A stretch of DNA of 30,105 nucleotides, taken from contig FR892668.1 of assembly GCA_000433535.1 (NCBI GenBank), forward strand, positions 151,102-181,206. Reading direction: 5' to 3'. The DNA comes from Dorea sp. CAG:317 (GTDB taxonomy: Bacteria > Bacillota > Clostridia > Lachnospirales > Lachnospiraceae). Positions 1-7,276 of the stretch are shown here, piece after piece. Each line of letters opens with the position of its first letter. The first letter of the stretch is position 1. Under the pieces are notes generated by a model. That model had not been told where the DNA came from, searched no databases, and saw nothing but the letters and a program-made list of their open reading frames with translations. A program made the position numbers and the translations under genes.

Positions 1-60
1 AAAAATAAGAGAAACCTGAAAATTTTAAAATATTATATACAAAGAAAGGAACGAAAGGTT

Positions 61-1992
61 ATGAAAATCACATTGAAGGACGGTTCTGTTATGGAACTGG
101 CAAATGGTATGGCGGTGATTGACATCGCAAAAGAAATCAGCGAAGGACTTGCAAGAGTAGCAACATCTGCAAAGGTAAATGGAGAACTTGTAGATCTGCG
201 CACAGTTGTAGATTCCGATGCAGAGCTTGAAATTCTTACCTTCGACAGCGAGGATGGAAAAGGAGCGTTTAATCACACCGCTTCTCATATTATGGCACAG
301 GCTGTAAAACGTCTCTATCCGGATACAAAGCTTGCAATCGGTCCATCAATTGCAAACGGATTCTATTATGATCTTGACAGAGAGACTCCTTTTGTAGCAG
401 AAGATCTGGAGAAAATCGAAGCTGAGATGAAGAAGATTGTAAAAGAAGGTCTGGCTCTTGAAAGATCCATAAAATCCAGAGAAGACGCAATTGCATATTT
501 TAAAGAAAAAGACGAACCATATAAAGTAGAACTGGTAGAAGATCTTCCGGAGGGAGAAGAAATCAGCTTCTATTCACAGGGAGAATTTACAGATCTCTGT
601 GCAGGACCTCATCTGATGTCTACAAAGGCAGTGAAGGCATTTAAGCTTACAAGCCTTGCAGGTGCATACTGGAGAGGTGACGAGAAGAACAAGATGCTCA
701 CAAGAATTTACGGTGTCGCTTATCCAAAGAAAGCGCAGCTTGAAGAATATCTTCATATGATGGAAGAAGCAAAAAAACGCGATCACAGAAAACTGGGCAA
801 AGAACTGGGATTATTTATGATGGCGGAAGAAGGACCTGGATTCCCATTCTTCCTTCCGAAAGGAATGGTTCTTAAGAACACACTTCTGGACTATTGGAGA
901 GAGCTTCATAAGAAAAACGGCTATGTTGAAATTTCTACTCCAATCATTTTAAGCAGACATTTGTGGGAAAATTCCGGACACTGGGATCATTACAAGGACA
1001 ACATGTATGCAACCGTGATCGATGGAGAAGACTATGCGGTAAAACCGATGAACTGTCCGGGTGGAATGCTTGTATACAAGGCAGAGCCACACTCTTACAA
1101 AGATCTTCCGCTTCGTGCAGCAGAGATCGGTCTGGTTCATCGTCATGAAAAATCCGGACAGCTCCATGGCTTGATGCGTGTAAGATGCTTTAATCAGGAT
1201 GATGCACACATTTTCATGACACCGGAGCAGATTCGTGATGAGATCAAAGGTGTTGCGAAATTAATTGATGAAGTATACAGTCTCTTCGGATTCAAATATC
1301 ATGTAGAATTGTCTACACGTCCGGAAGACAGTATGGGAAGTGATGAAGACTGGGAACTTGCAACAGAAGGTTTAAGAGGCGCATTGGATGATCTTGGCCT
1401 TGATTATATTGTAAATGAAGGTGATGGTGCATTCTATGGACCGAAGATTGACTTCCACTTAGAGGACTCCATCGGAAGAACATGGCAGTGCGGAACCATC
1501 CAGCTTGATATGCAGATGCCGCAGAGATTTGAATTAGAATATGTAGGCGCAGATGGAGAAAAACACCGTCCAATTATGATTCACCGTGTAGCATTTGGCT
1601 CTATTGAGCGTTTTATCGGAATTTTGATCGAGCATTTTGCAGGAGCATTCCCAACATGGCTTGCACCGGTACAGGTAAAAGTGCTTCCTATTTCCGATAA
1701 ATATATGGAATATGGAAAGAAAGTTCTGGAAGAATTAAATGAAGCAGGCATTCGTGCAGAAATCGACCAAAGAGCAGAGAAGATCGGTTATAAGATCCGT
1801 GAGGCTCAGATGCAGAAGATTCCATACATGCTTGTAGTAGGCGCAAAAGAAGAAGAGAGCGGTGTGGTATCCGTAAGAAGCCGTTTTGCCGGTGATGAAG
1901 GACAGAAGAGCCTTGCAGATTTCATTGCGGCAGTAAAAGAAGAAATTGAGAAAAAAGAGATCCGTGAAGTAGAAAAAGCAGAGGAAGAATAG
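61..1992 (+). CDS. thrS: Threonyl-tRNA synthetase
   Basis: Charges tRNA-Thr with threonine in the cytoplasm (class II synthetase). The 643-residue protein has the full family layout: an N-terminal TGS domain (about 1-60), an editing domain with the HTASH motif near residue 73 and the LCAGPH motif near 180, the class II catalytic core with motif 2 around RHEKSG and motif 3 around HRVAFGSIERF, and a C-terminal anticodon-binding domain from about 540. The ATG follows AAAGGAACGAAAGG. Length is normal for the family. Firmicute thrS is often controlled by a T-box leader, but only 60 bases lie upstream here, so none can be seen. Identification is secure. Confidence 0.98.
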   Translation: MKITLKDGSVMELANGMAVIDIAKEISEGLARVATSAKVNGELVDLRTVVDSDAELEILTFDSEDGKGAFNHTASHIMAQAVKRLYPDTKLAIGPSIANGFYYDLDRETPFVAEDLEKIEAEMKKIVKEGLALERSIKSREDAIAYFKEKDEPYKVELVEDLPEGEEISFYSQGEFTDLCAGPHLMSTKAVKAFKLTSLAGAYWRGDEKNKMLTRIYGVAYPKKAQLEEYLHMMEEAKKRDHRKLGKELGLFMMAEEGPGFPFFLPKGMVLKNTLLDYWRELHKKNGYVEISTPIILSRHLWENSGHWDHYKDNMYATVIDGEDYAVKPMNCPGGMLVYKAEPHSYKDLPLRAAEIGLVHRHEKSGQLHGLMRVRCFNQDDAHIFMTPEQIRDEIKGVAKLIDEVYSLFGFKYHVELSTRPEDSMGSDEDWELATEGLRGALDDLGLDYIVNEGDGAFYGPKIDFHLEDSIGRTWQCGTIQLDMQMPQRFELEYVGADGEKHRPIMIHRVAFGSIERFIGILIEHFAGAFPTWLAPVQVKVLPISDKYMEYGKKVLEELNEAGIRAEIDQRAEKIGYKIREAQMQKIPYMLVVGAKEEESGVVSVRSRFAGDEGQKSLADFIAAVKEEIEKKEIREVEKAEEE

Positions 1993-2080
1993 AAAAGTCA
2001 AAAGTATCAGGTGTAATGTGCGGAAGTTCCGGGCATACTAACTCCGATCAGCCGAAAGGTGCAGAAAAGGAGGGAAAGAT

Positions 2081-2401
2081 ATGCCAGAATTAAAATGTAC
2101 TGTACAGACGTGTACACACAACAAAAATTTCTATTGTGATTTGGATCAGATCGTAGTAGGAGGAAATCATGCAAAGCGTGCAGGAGAGACTTGCTGCGAC
2201 AGTTTCGAGGAGCGAAAAGGAGATTCTTACAGTGATGTAACAGGGACAGCTTCACCAAAAAGCGAGATTGATTGTAAAGCAGTGGATTGCATGTATAATG
2301 AGAATTGCAATTGTCAAGCAGGCAAGATCAGTGTAGAAGGAAGCAATGCCTGTCACTGTGAGCAGACAGAATGTGCAACATTTCAGTGCGGATGTAAATA
2401 A
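2081..2401 (+). CDS. DUF1540 cysteine-rich protein, two repeats
   Basis: Small 106-residue protein of unknown function with two copies of the DUF1540 pattern. The first (about residues 3-42) has spaced cysteines around CTVQTCTHN and CCDSF; the second (about 64-105) around CKAVDCMYN, CHCEQTEC and FQCGC. The cysteine spacing suggests metal binding, but this is inference. It starts at an ATG behind AAGGAGGGAAAG. It lies 88 bases after thrS and is followed by a terminator-like hairpin. DUF1540 proteins are common in Clostridia and no biochemical role is known to me. Confidence 0.88.
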   Translation: MPELKCTVQTCTHNKNFYCDLDQIVVGGNHAKRAGETCCDSFEERKGDSYSDVTGTASPKSEIDCKAVDCMYNENCNCQAGKISVEGSNACHCEQTECATFQCGCK

Positions 2402-2417
2402 CAGCTTATGATCAGAG

Positions 2418-2470
2418 AGAGCATTCATTTGGAAGAAATTTATTTTCTGAAAAAGGAATGCTCTTTTATT
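2418..2470 (+). terminator. Probable terminator after the DUF1540 gene
   Basis: AGAGCATTC (2418-2426) pairs perfectly with GAATGCTCT (2456-2464) and is followed by a T-rich tail (TTTATT). The loop is long (29 bases) but contains further partly pairing A/T-rich sequence, so the stem is weaker than a classical terminator. Confidence 0.55.
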
Positions 2471-2497
2471 GACGGGAAAAAAGGAAAAGGGTATACT
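2469..2497 (+). promoter_or_regulatory. Sigma-A promoter for the AI-2E family gene
   Basis: TTGACG (2469-2474) and TATACT (2492-2497) are separated by 17 bases, 35 bases before the start codon at 2533. Confidence 0.6.
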
Positions 2498-2532
2498 TAC
2501 TTTATATGCAAAAAGGAAAGAGACGGTAAAAT

Positions 2533-3876
2533 ATGAAGGAAGAAAACAATAAAAAAGAAGAGAGGGAAAGTGAAAAAATACAATCCCACTACAATGTAAG
2601 ACCGGAATTTGGGGGGAAAGGTCCATCCAAGCTGCGCCGGCAATTCAGTAAAGGAATGACATTTTTTCTCGTGATCGCAGCGTGTATTGTGTTTTATTTT
2701 GCGCTGCTTCGAATGACACATATTTCAGACACATTTCAAATTGTGTTTGATGTACTGAAGCCGGTAGTTTATGGAGCAGTCATTGCATATTTGCTCAATC
2801 CGATTGTAAATAAGATCGATAAATATTTGATTCCGGTATTAAAAAAGAAACTTTCCAAAGAAGGACAGGCGGAAAAACTGTCGCGCTCCGTTGGGATTTT
2901 TATGTCCATAGTTTTTTTAATTACCTTAATTGTAGCATTGTTTAATTTATTGATTCCGGAATTATACATAAGTATCAAAAACATGATCTCTACATTGCCG
3001 GGACAGCTCAACGATCTCGTTCGTAAGTTAAATGAGGTGCAGTTAAATGATACAACTACAAATAAGCTGATTCAGGCTGCTGTCGCTGAAGGGACAACGA
3101 TGATACAGAACTGGCTTCGTCAGGATCTTCTTGGTCAGGTAAATGAATGGATGTCCAACCTCACCGTTGGAATTATCAGCTTCTTTAGTGAAATTTTTAA
3201 TGTGCTGATCGGAATTATTGTATCCATTTATATTTTATTCAGCAAAGAGTTGTTTTTGCGCCAGTCTAAAAAAATTGTCTATGCGGTTATGAATCCAGAT
3301 CATGCTAATATGCTTCTTCATTTGACCGTGAAGAGTAATGAAATCTTTGGCGGTTTTATTATTGGAAAGATCATTGATTCTGCGATTATAGGAATTCTTT
3401 GCTTTATCGGTGTGAGTCTTATGAAGATGCCGTATGTGATGCTGGTTAGTGTGATTATCGGAGTGACGAATGTAATTCCGTTTTTCGGTCCATATATCGG
3501 AGCGATTCCATGTACAATCTTAATTTTACTCAGTGATCCGATCAAAGGTATTTACTTTGTTTTATTCATTCTTGTGTTACAGCAGTTTGATGGAAACATT
3601 CTTGGACCAAAGATATTAGGGGATACAACGGGATTGTCTGCGTTCTGGGTAATTGTGGCAATCTTGCTTGGCGGAGGCCTGTTCGGATTCGTTGGAATGG
3701 TGATGGGAGTTCCGACTTTCGCAGTGCTCTATTACATAGGCGAGATGTTGATCAATAATCGTTTGGAACGGAAGCATTTGCCGAGTGGTTCGGATTATTA
3801 TGACCCATTAAGCTACGTGGATGACAAAGGAAATTATGTGGGTTCACATACGCATAGTGGGCATTCAGAAGATTAG
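2533..3876 (+). CDS. AI-2E family transporter (UPF0118)
   Basis: Polytopic membrane protein of 447 residues. A charged cytoplasmic N-terminus of about 45 residues is followed by paired hydrophobic segments near 45-85, a long amphipathic region, and a cluster of membrane segments from about 215 to 405, with family-typical stretches such as NVIPFFGPYIGAIP and GNILGPKILG. The family includes TqsA, linked to AI-2 export in E. coli, and Na+/H+ antiporters, so the substrate here is unknown. luxS is in the same window, but about 22 kb away, which is no functional evidence. The short C-terminal tail is histidine-rich (HTHSGH). Confidence 0.9.
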   Translation: MKEENNKKEERESEKIQSHYNVRPEFGGKGPSKLRRQFSKGMTFFLVIAACIVFYFALLRMTHISDTFQIVFDVLKPVVYGAVIAYLLNPIVNKIDKYLIPVLKKKLSKEGQAEKLSRSVGIFMSIVFLITLIVALFNLLIPELYISIKNMISTLPGQLNDLVRKLNEVQLNDTTTNKLIQAAVAEGTTMIQNWLRQDLLGQVNEWMSNLTVGIISFFSEIFNVLIGIIVSIYILFSKELFLRQSKKIVYAVMNPDHANMLLHLTVKSNEIFGGFIIGKIIDSAIIGILCFIGVSLMKMPYVMLVSVIIGVTNVIPFFGPYIGAIPCTILILLSDPIKGIYFVLFILVLQQFDGNILGPKILGDTTGLSAFWVIVAILLGGGLFGFVGMVMGVPTFAVLYYIGEMLINNRLERKHLPSGSDYYDPLSYVDDKGNYVGSHTHSGHSED

Positions 3877-3919
3877 ATGAAGGTTACAGGCAGATATTTA
3901 GAAAAGGGGAATGATAGAT

Positions 3920-4840
3920 ATGCCAATTCGTGTACAAAATGATCTTCCGGTAAAGGAGATTTTAGAAAAAGAAAATATATTTGTAATGGACGAACATCGG
4001 GCAATGCACCAGGATATTCGTCCGATCAAGATCGGTCTTTTGAATCTGATGCCTCTAAAAGAAGATACAGAGCTTCAGATTTTAAGATCGCTTTCAAATA
4101 CTCCGCTTCAAGTAGATGTGAGTTTTGTGACAGTGTCAAGTCATCAGTCTAAGAACACACCGACCAGTCATTTGAATAAGTTTTATCAGAAGTTCAGTGA
4201 GATTAAAGATCAGAAATTTGACGGATTTATTATTACAGGTGCGCCTGTCGAGCAGATGCCTTTCGAAGAGGTGGATTATTGGGAAGAGCTGACAGAGATG
4301 ATGGAGTGGACGAAAAGTCATGTGACATCAACGCTTCATTTATGTTGGGGTGCGCAGGCAGGAATTTATTATCATTATGGAATTGATAAGGTACAATTAG
4401 ATCACAAAATGTTTGGGATTTTTGCGCATCGGGTGATGAATAGAAGAATTCCATTGGTGAGGGGATTTGATGATGTATTTATGGCTCCTCATTCCAGACA
4501 TACGGAAGTTCCGATGGATAAGATCCGTGCAGAAGAACGTCTGACAGTGCTTGCAGAATCTGAAGAAGCGGGACTTTTCCTTGCTATGGCAGATGAGGGA
4601 CGTAAGATTTTCGTGATGGGACATCCGGAATATGATCGTGTGACCTTAGATGCGGAGTATAAGCGGGATATCGGCAAAGGGCTTGAGATAGAGATCCCAA
4701 AGCATTATTATGAAAATAATGATCCGAATAAGAAACCGCTTCTTACTTGGCGTGCGACTGCGAATAATCTCTATACGAACTGGCTCAACTACTATGTGTA
4801 TCAGGTGACACCGTATGATCTGGAAGGGACACCGTTTTAA
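3920..4840 (+). CDS. metA: Homoserine O-acetyltransferase, MetA family
   Basis: Acylates homoserine in the first committed step of methionine synthesis. I place the start at 3920, not at the in-frame ATG 3911: MPIRVQNDLP matches the universal MetA N-terminus, GGGGA sits 9 bases upstream, and this start makes the nucleophile fall exactly at Cys142 (HLCWGAQAG), as in E. coli. Residue 111 (TGAPVE) is glutamate. In this family Glu111 goes with acetyl-CoA use and Gly111, as in E. coli, with succinyl-CoA, so the acetyl reaction is expected despite the usual annotation as succinyltransferase. The C-terminus carries the conserved NWLNYYVYQ. The protein has 306 residues, which is normal. Confidence 0.95.
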   Translation: MPIRVQNDLPVKEILEKENIFVMDEHRAMHQDIRPIKIGLLNLMPLKEDTELQILRSLSNTPLQVDVSFVTVSSHQSKNTPTSHLNKFYQKFSEIKDQKFDGFIITGAPVEQMPFEEVDYWEELTEMMEWTKSHVTSTLHLCWGAQAGIYYHYGIDKVQLDHKMFGIFAHRVMNRRIPLVRGFDDVFMAPHSRHTEVPMDKIRAEERLTVLAESEEAGLFLAMADEGRKIFVMGHPEYDRVTLDAEYKRDIGKGLEIEIPKHYYENNDPNKKPLLTWRATANNLYTNWLNYYVYQVTPYDLEGTPF

Positions 4841-4871
4841 TATGGGATTTTAATTGTAGCAGGGTAGACAT

Positions 4872-4887
4872 ATCAAAAATATTTGAT
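4872..4887. promoter_or_regulatory. ArsR-type operator 1
   Basis: ATCAAAAATATTTGAT: inverted half-sites ATCAAA/TTTGAT with a 4-base centre, lying just upstream of the arsR -35 box. The same 16 bases recur at 4930-4945. The form fits ArsR/SmtB family operators. Confidence 0.65.
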
Positions 4888-4894
4888 TTATACA

Positions 4895-4923
4895 TTGACA
4901 AGAAAGTAAAAGTGTATTAATAT
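4895..4923 (+). promoter_or_regulatory. arsR promoter
   Basis: TTGACA (4895-4900), 17-base spacer, TAATAT (4918-4923). It is flanked by operator copies at 4872-4887 and 4930-4945, as expected for autorepression. Confidence 0.65.
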
Positions 4924-4929
4924 AAACAT

Positions 4930-4945
4930 ATCAAAAATATTTGAT
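4930..4945. promoter_or_regulatory. ArsR-type operator 2
   Basis: An exact second copy of ATCAAAAATATTTGAT, just downstream of the -10 box and before the arsR ribosome site. Centre-to-centre distance to operator 1 is 58 bases. Confidence 0.65.
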
Positions 4946-4961
4946 GTGAGGAGCGATAACA

Positions 4962-5267
4962 ATGACTGATTTTTCTAAAGACGCAAAAATTTTTAAGGCT
5001 CTTTGTGATACAAAAAGACTTACGATTTTAGATTACTTAAAGAGTGGGGAAAAATGTGCGTGTGTTCTGATTGAAAACATGAACATAGGACAATCGGCTT
5101 TATCATACCACATGAAAATACTTTGCGACTCTGGTATTGTTAATGCAAGACAAGAGGGAAAATGGACGCATTACAGCCTAAGTAAAAGCGGAAGTGAATA
5201 TGCGTCAAAACGATTGTTAGAACTAACAACACCAAATACTGAAAATCAATCAAATTGTTGCAAATAA
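4962..5267 (+). CDS. arsR: ArsR/SmtB family metalloregulator
   Basis: A 101-residue winged-helix repressor of the metal/metalloid-sensing class. The helix-turn-helix lies around residues 45-70 (IGQSALSYHMKIL), followed by the wing (GIVNARQEGKWTHYSL). Cys32 and Cys34 (KCACVL) occupy the place of the ArsR CxC inducer site, and the C-terminus ends in another cysteine pair (NCCK). A ribosome site (TGAGGAG) precedes the ATG. It heads a cassette with a YraQ/ArsP-like permease, a thioredoxin-like protein and an arsC remnant, which points to arsenic or organoarsenic sensing (inference). Two perfect operators flank its promoter, so it is very likely autoregulated. Codon use is AT-richer than in neighbouring genes, suggesting acquisition. 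Confidence 0.92.
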   Translation: MTDFSKDAKIFKALCDTKRLTILDYLKSGEKCACVLIENMNIGQSALSYHMKILCDSGIVNARQEGKWTHYSLSKSGSEYASKRLLELTTPNTENQSNCCK

Positions 5268-5290
5268 AGGTCATCGAAAGATGGCTTTTA
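5266..5290 (+). terminator. Weak terminator-like hairpin after arsR
   Basis: AAAGGTCATC, a GAAA loop, then GATGGCTTTT: an imperfect stem closed by a GNRA-type loop with a short T-run. It may reduce read-through from arsR into the permease. Confidence 0.35.
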
Positions 5291-5304
5291 TAAAACCTTA
5301 TCAC

Positions 5305-5320
5305 ATCAAAAAAAATTGAT
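5305..5320. promoter_or_regulatory. ArsR-type operator 3, before the permease
   Basis: ATCAAAAAAAATTGAT keeps the outer ATCAA/TTGAT half-sites of operators 1 and 2 with a changed centre. It sits immediately before the permease start, with TATAAA at 5288-5293 as a possible -10, so the permease may have its own ArsR-controlled promoter. Confidence 0.5.
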
Positions 5321-5344
5321 ATGTTATGTAAAGGAGGAACTTTT

Positions 5345-6526
5345 TTGGAAGTGGTAAATTCAATATGGTTATTTTTCCAAGACCAAATATTAGGTATGAA
5401 ATGGTTGAATGGCTTAATTGGTTATGGACTATCATTGTTAGGGTTAGACATTAACAGTCGTTTAGGTGGAAGTATTCAATTCTTTTTATACGATGTAATC
5501 AAAATCACAATCTTGTTATGTTTACTGATTTTCTTTATTTCGTATATTCAAAGTTATTTTCCACCCGAACGAAGTAAAAAAATTTTAGGGCGATTTCATG
5601 GTATCGGTGCAAATATCATATCCGCATTGTTAGGAACGGTTACACCATTTTGCTCATGTTCTTCTATCCCGTTGTTTATAGGCTTTACAAGTGCAGGATT
5701 ACCGTTAGGGGTAACTTTTTCCTTTTTGATTTCTTCGCCTATGGTTGATTTAGGAAGTCTTGTATTGCTAATGAGTATTTTTGGGGCTAAAGTTGCCCTT
5801 GCTTATGTGATTGTAGGCTTGATAATCGCTGTAATTGGCGGTACTTTAATTGAAAAATTGCACATGGAAGAATATGTGGAAGATTTTGTAAAAAATGCAA
5901 GTAATGTTGATATTAGTTCTCCTGCTTTAACCAAAAAAGACAGAGTCCAATATGCAAAAGAACAAGTTATAGGAACATTCAAGAAAGTATTCCCATACAT
6001 TTTGATCGGTGTAGGTATCGGAGCGATTATCCATAACTGGATACCTGAAACATGGATTGAAAGTATTTTAGGAAGTAATAACCCGTTTGGTGTTATTTTA
6101 GCCACGCTTGTCGGAGTTCCTATGTATGCTGATATTTTTGGAACAATTCTGGGCAGTAATAACCCGTTTGGTGTTATTTTAGCTACTCTTGTGGGAGTTC
6201 CTATGTATGCTGATATTTTTGGAACAATTCCAGTATTGGGAAGTAATAACCCGTTTGGTGTTATCTTAGCCACTCTTGTCGGAGTTCCTATGTATGCTGA
6301 TATTTTTGGAACAATTCCAGTAGCAGAAGCATTACTTTCAAAGGGTGCACAATTAGGTACCATCTTATCATTTATGATGGCTGTAACAACATTGAGTTTA
6401 CCGTCTTTAATCATGCTGAAAAAGGCAGTTAAGCCTAAATTATTGACCTTATTTATTGCCATTTGTACGTTTGGTATTATTATTGTAGGTTATCTCTTTA
6501 ATATTTTTAGTACGATATTTATTTAA
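5345..6526 (+). CDS. YraQ/ArsP-like permease with a triplicated internal segment
   Basis: Membrane permease of the DUF318/YraQ (ArsP) family; ArsP members export organoarsenicals. I choose the TTG at 5345: AAGGAGG (5331-5337) lies 7 bases before it, whereas it would lie inside the reading frame of the ATG at 5321. The 393-residue protein shows the family motif TPFCSCSSIPLFIGF near residues 100-115, then SAGLPLG and SSPMVDLG. The remarkable part is residues 242-326: the segment starting LGSNNPFGVILA and ending ADIFGTI occurs three times (27, 29 and 29 residues). As I know the family, relatives have it once. Removing two copies leaves about 337 residues, closer to normal length. The copies differ by a few synonymous bases. 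Function of the triplicated form is unknown. Confidence 0.85.
   Translation: MEVVNSIWLFFQDQILGMKWLNGLIGYGLSLLGLDINSRLGGSIQFFLYDVIKITILLCLLIFFISYIQSYFPPERSKKILGRFHGIGANIISALLGTVTPFCSCSSIPLFIGFTSAGLPLGVTFSFLISSPMVDLGSLVLLMSIFGAKVALAYVIVGLIIAVIGGTLIEKLHMEEYVEDFVKNASNVDISSPALTKKDRVQYAKEQVIGTFKKVFPYILIGVGIGAIIHNWIPETWIESILGSNNPFGVILATLVGVPMYADIFGTILGSNNPFGVILATLVGVPMYADIFGTIPVLGSNNPFGVILATLVGVPMYADIFGTIPVAEALLSKGAQLGTILSFMMAVTTLSLPSLIMLKKAVKPKLLTLFIAICTFGIIIVGYLFNIFSTIFI
6068..6322 (+). repeat. Three in-frame tandem copies within the permease gene
   Basis: Units are 6068-6148 (81 bases), 6149-6235 (87) and 6236-6322 (87). All encode LGSNNPFGVILA...ADIFGTI; units 2 and 3 add Pro-Val. The first unit lacks these six bases. 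Third-position differences are visible (for example GCCACG/GCTACT/GCCACT for Ala-Thr and GTCGGA/GTGGGA/GTCGGA for Val-Gly), with no change in the shared residues. Confidence 0.95.
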
Positions 6527-6542
6527 AAGGAGCGAATAAGAA

Positions 6543-6875
6543 ATGAAATTATTTGGAAAGAAAAAAGAAACAAAATCATGCTGTTGTGGTGGAAATTGTA
6601 CATCAGAAACAATGCAAAATGCAGAAAATAAAAAGAAAGAGAAAGGTATCAAAATACTGGGTTCTGGCTGTGCAAAATGTATGGAAGTAGAAAAAGCAAC
6701 TAGAACAGCAATATTTGAACTTCAATTAGATTATGAGATTGACCACGTTACAGATTTTGCGGAAATCGCCAGTTATGGAGTAATGTCTACACCTGCATTG
6801 GTGTTGAATGGCGAAGTTATATCCTATGGAAAAGTATTGACCGTAGATGAAGTGAAAGCGCTATTGAGTAAGTGA
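6543..6875 (+). CDS. Thioredoxin-like small redox protein
   Basis: A 110-residue thioredoxin-fold protein of the 'redox-active disulfide protein 2' type. A lysine-rich N-terminus carries a cysteine cluster (Cys13, 14, 15, 19), followed by the fold from about residue 36 with the active-site pair Cys43-x-x-Cys46 (GSGCAKC) and the cis-proline region MSTPALVLNG. AAAGGAGCG lies before the ATG, 16 bases after the permease, so the two are surely co-transcribed. Pairing of such proteins with YraQ-type permeases is a recurring arrangement. A role in thiol delivery or metalloid reduction for the permease is inference. Confidence 0.88.
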   Translation: MKLFGKKKETKSCCCGGNCTSETMQNAENKKKEKGIKILGSGCAKCMEVEKATRTAIFELQLDYEIDHVTDFAEIASYGVMSTPALVLNGEVISYGKVLTVDEVKALLSK

Positions 6876-6904
6876 TAAAACGAAGAAAGGTCGGTAATTT
6901 ATTT

Positions 6905-6943
6905 ATGACAAAACCTAAAGCAGCCTTTGTCTGTGTTCATAAT
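6905..6943 (+). pseudogene. arsC: arsC remnant, first 13 codons only
   Basis: MTKPKAAFVCVHN is the N-terminus of thioredoxin-coupled (low-molecular-weight phosphatase type) arsenate reductase, where the active-site loop normally continues CVHNSCRS. Here homology stops right after HN, before the second conserved cysteine and arginine of the loop, and the frame runs into unrelated sequence. The remnant follows the permease and thioredoxin-like genes, the usual place for arsC. It cannot be an active reductase. The fragment is short, so the identification rests on the motif and the gene order. Confidence 0.6.
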
Positions 6944-7232
6944 AAAAGTTTAATGCTTCATACGACAATGAATTATGTTGCACTCTGGAATGTCGTTCAA
7001 AAGATTTATACTTTATTACTGATGCCGATAGTTGGAATTACACAGGGGGGTACAGACAATCATTGCCTATTTTGACGGACATCAAAAGGAAAATAAGAAA
7101 CAAGAAACACTTAGTATAACAGTCTGCTATACAGTCATATATGGACTTTTTATATTGGTTTTGATATTCTGCTGCGGCACAAATATTTGCTTTCTTTTTC
7201 TGAGGGAATATTTTAAAATAATATTTAAGTAA
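6944..7232 (+). pseudogene. MATE efflux transporter fragment, frameshifted
   Basis: Joined directly to the arsC remnant. The frame reads YVALWNVVQKIYTLLLMPIVGITQG and continues after a frameshift as VQTIIAYFDGHQKENKKQ, matching the MATE pattern of a helix followed by 'MP..GI.QG.QPII.YN.GA'. The frameshift falls in the six-G run at 7045-7050; removing one G restores one reading frame up to the stop at 7230-7232. Both ends of the MATE gene are missing. The base usage looks like the host's rather than the cassette's. Likely a decayed gene into which the arsenic cassette came to lie. MATE identity is from motif recall only. Confidence 0.6.
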
Positions 7233-7276
7233 AGGAATATTCCATAAATCAAAAAAGAGAGGTAGACATATGGAAA

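Noticed and set aside
1..60. Possible T-box leader of thrS
   Set aside because: Only 60 AT-rich bases are available; neither the T-box sequence nor a terminator lies in the window.
2021..2031. Short palindrome CGGAAGTTCCG after thrS
   Set aside because: The stem is tiny with no T-run, so it is not a terminator; no other role is supported.
2252..2626. A 124-codon minus-strand frame over the DUF1540 gene end and AI-2E gene start
   Set aside because: No ribosome site and it runs over two real genes, a terminator and a promoter; composition is that of an antisense shadow.
6068..6322. Possible CRISPR-like repeat array
   Set aside because: Units are adjacent without spacers, in frame with the permease and encode conserved protein sequence.
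5803..6462. A 219-codon open frame on the minus strand, with repeats
   Set aside because: It is the exact shadow of the permease gene; its repeats only mirror the triplicated segment. No ribosome site, and the plus-strand protein is clearly real.
6872..7075. A 67-codon plus-strand frame starting at GTG 6872
   Set aside because: It is not one gene but the arsC remnant fused to MATE sequence and then read out of frame after the G-run.
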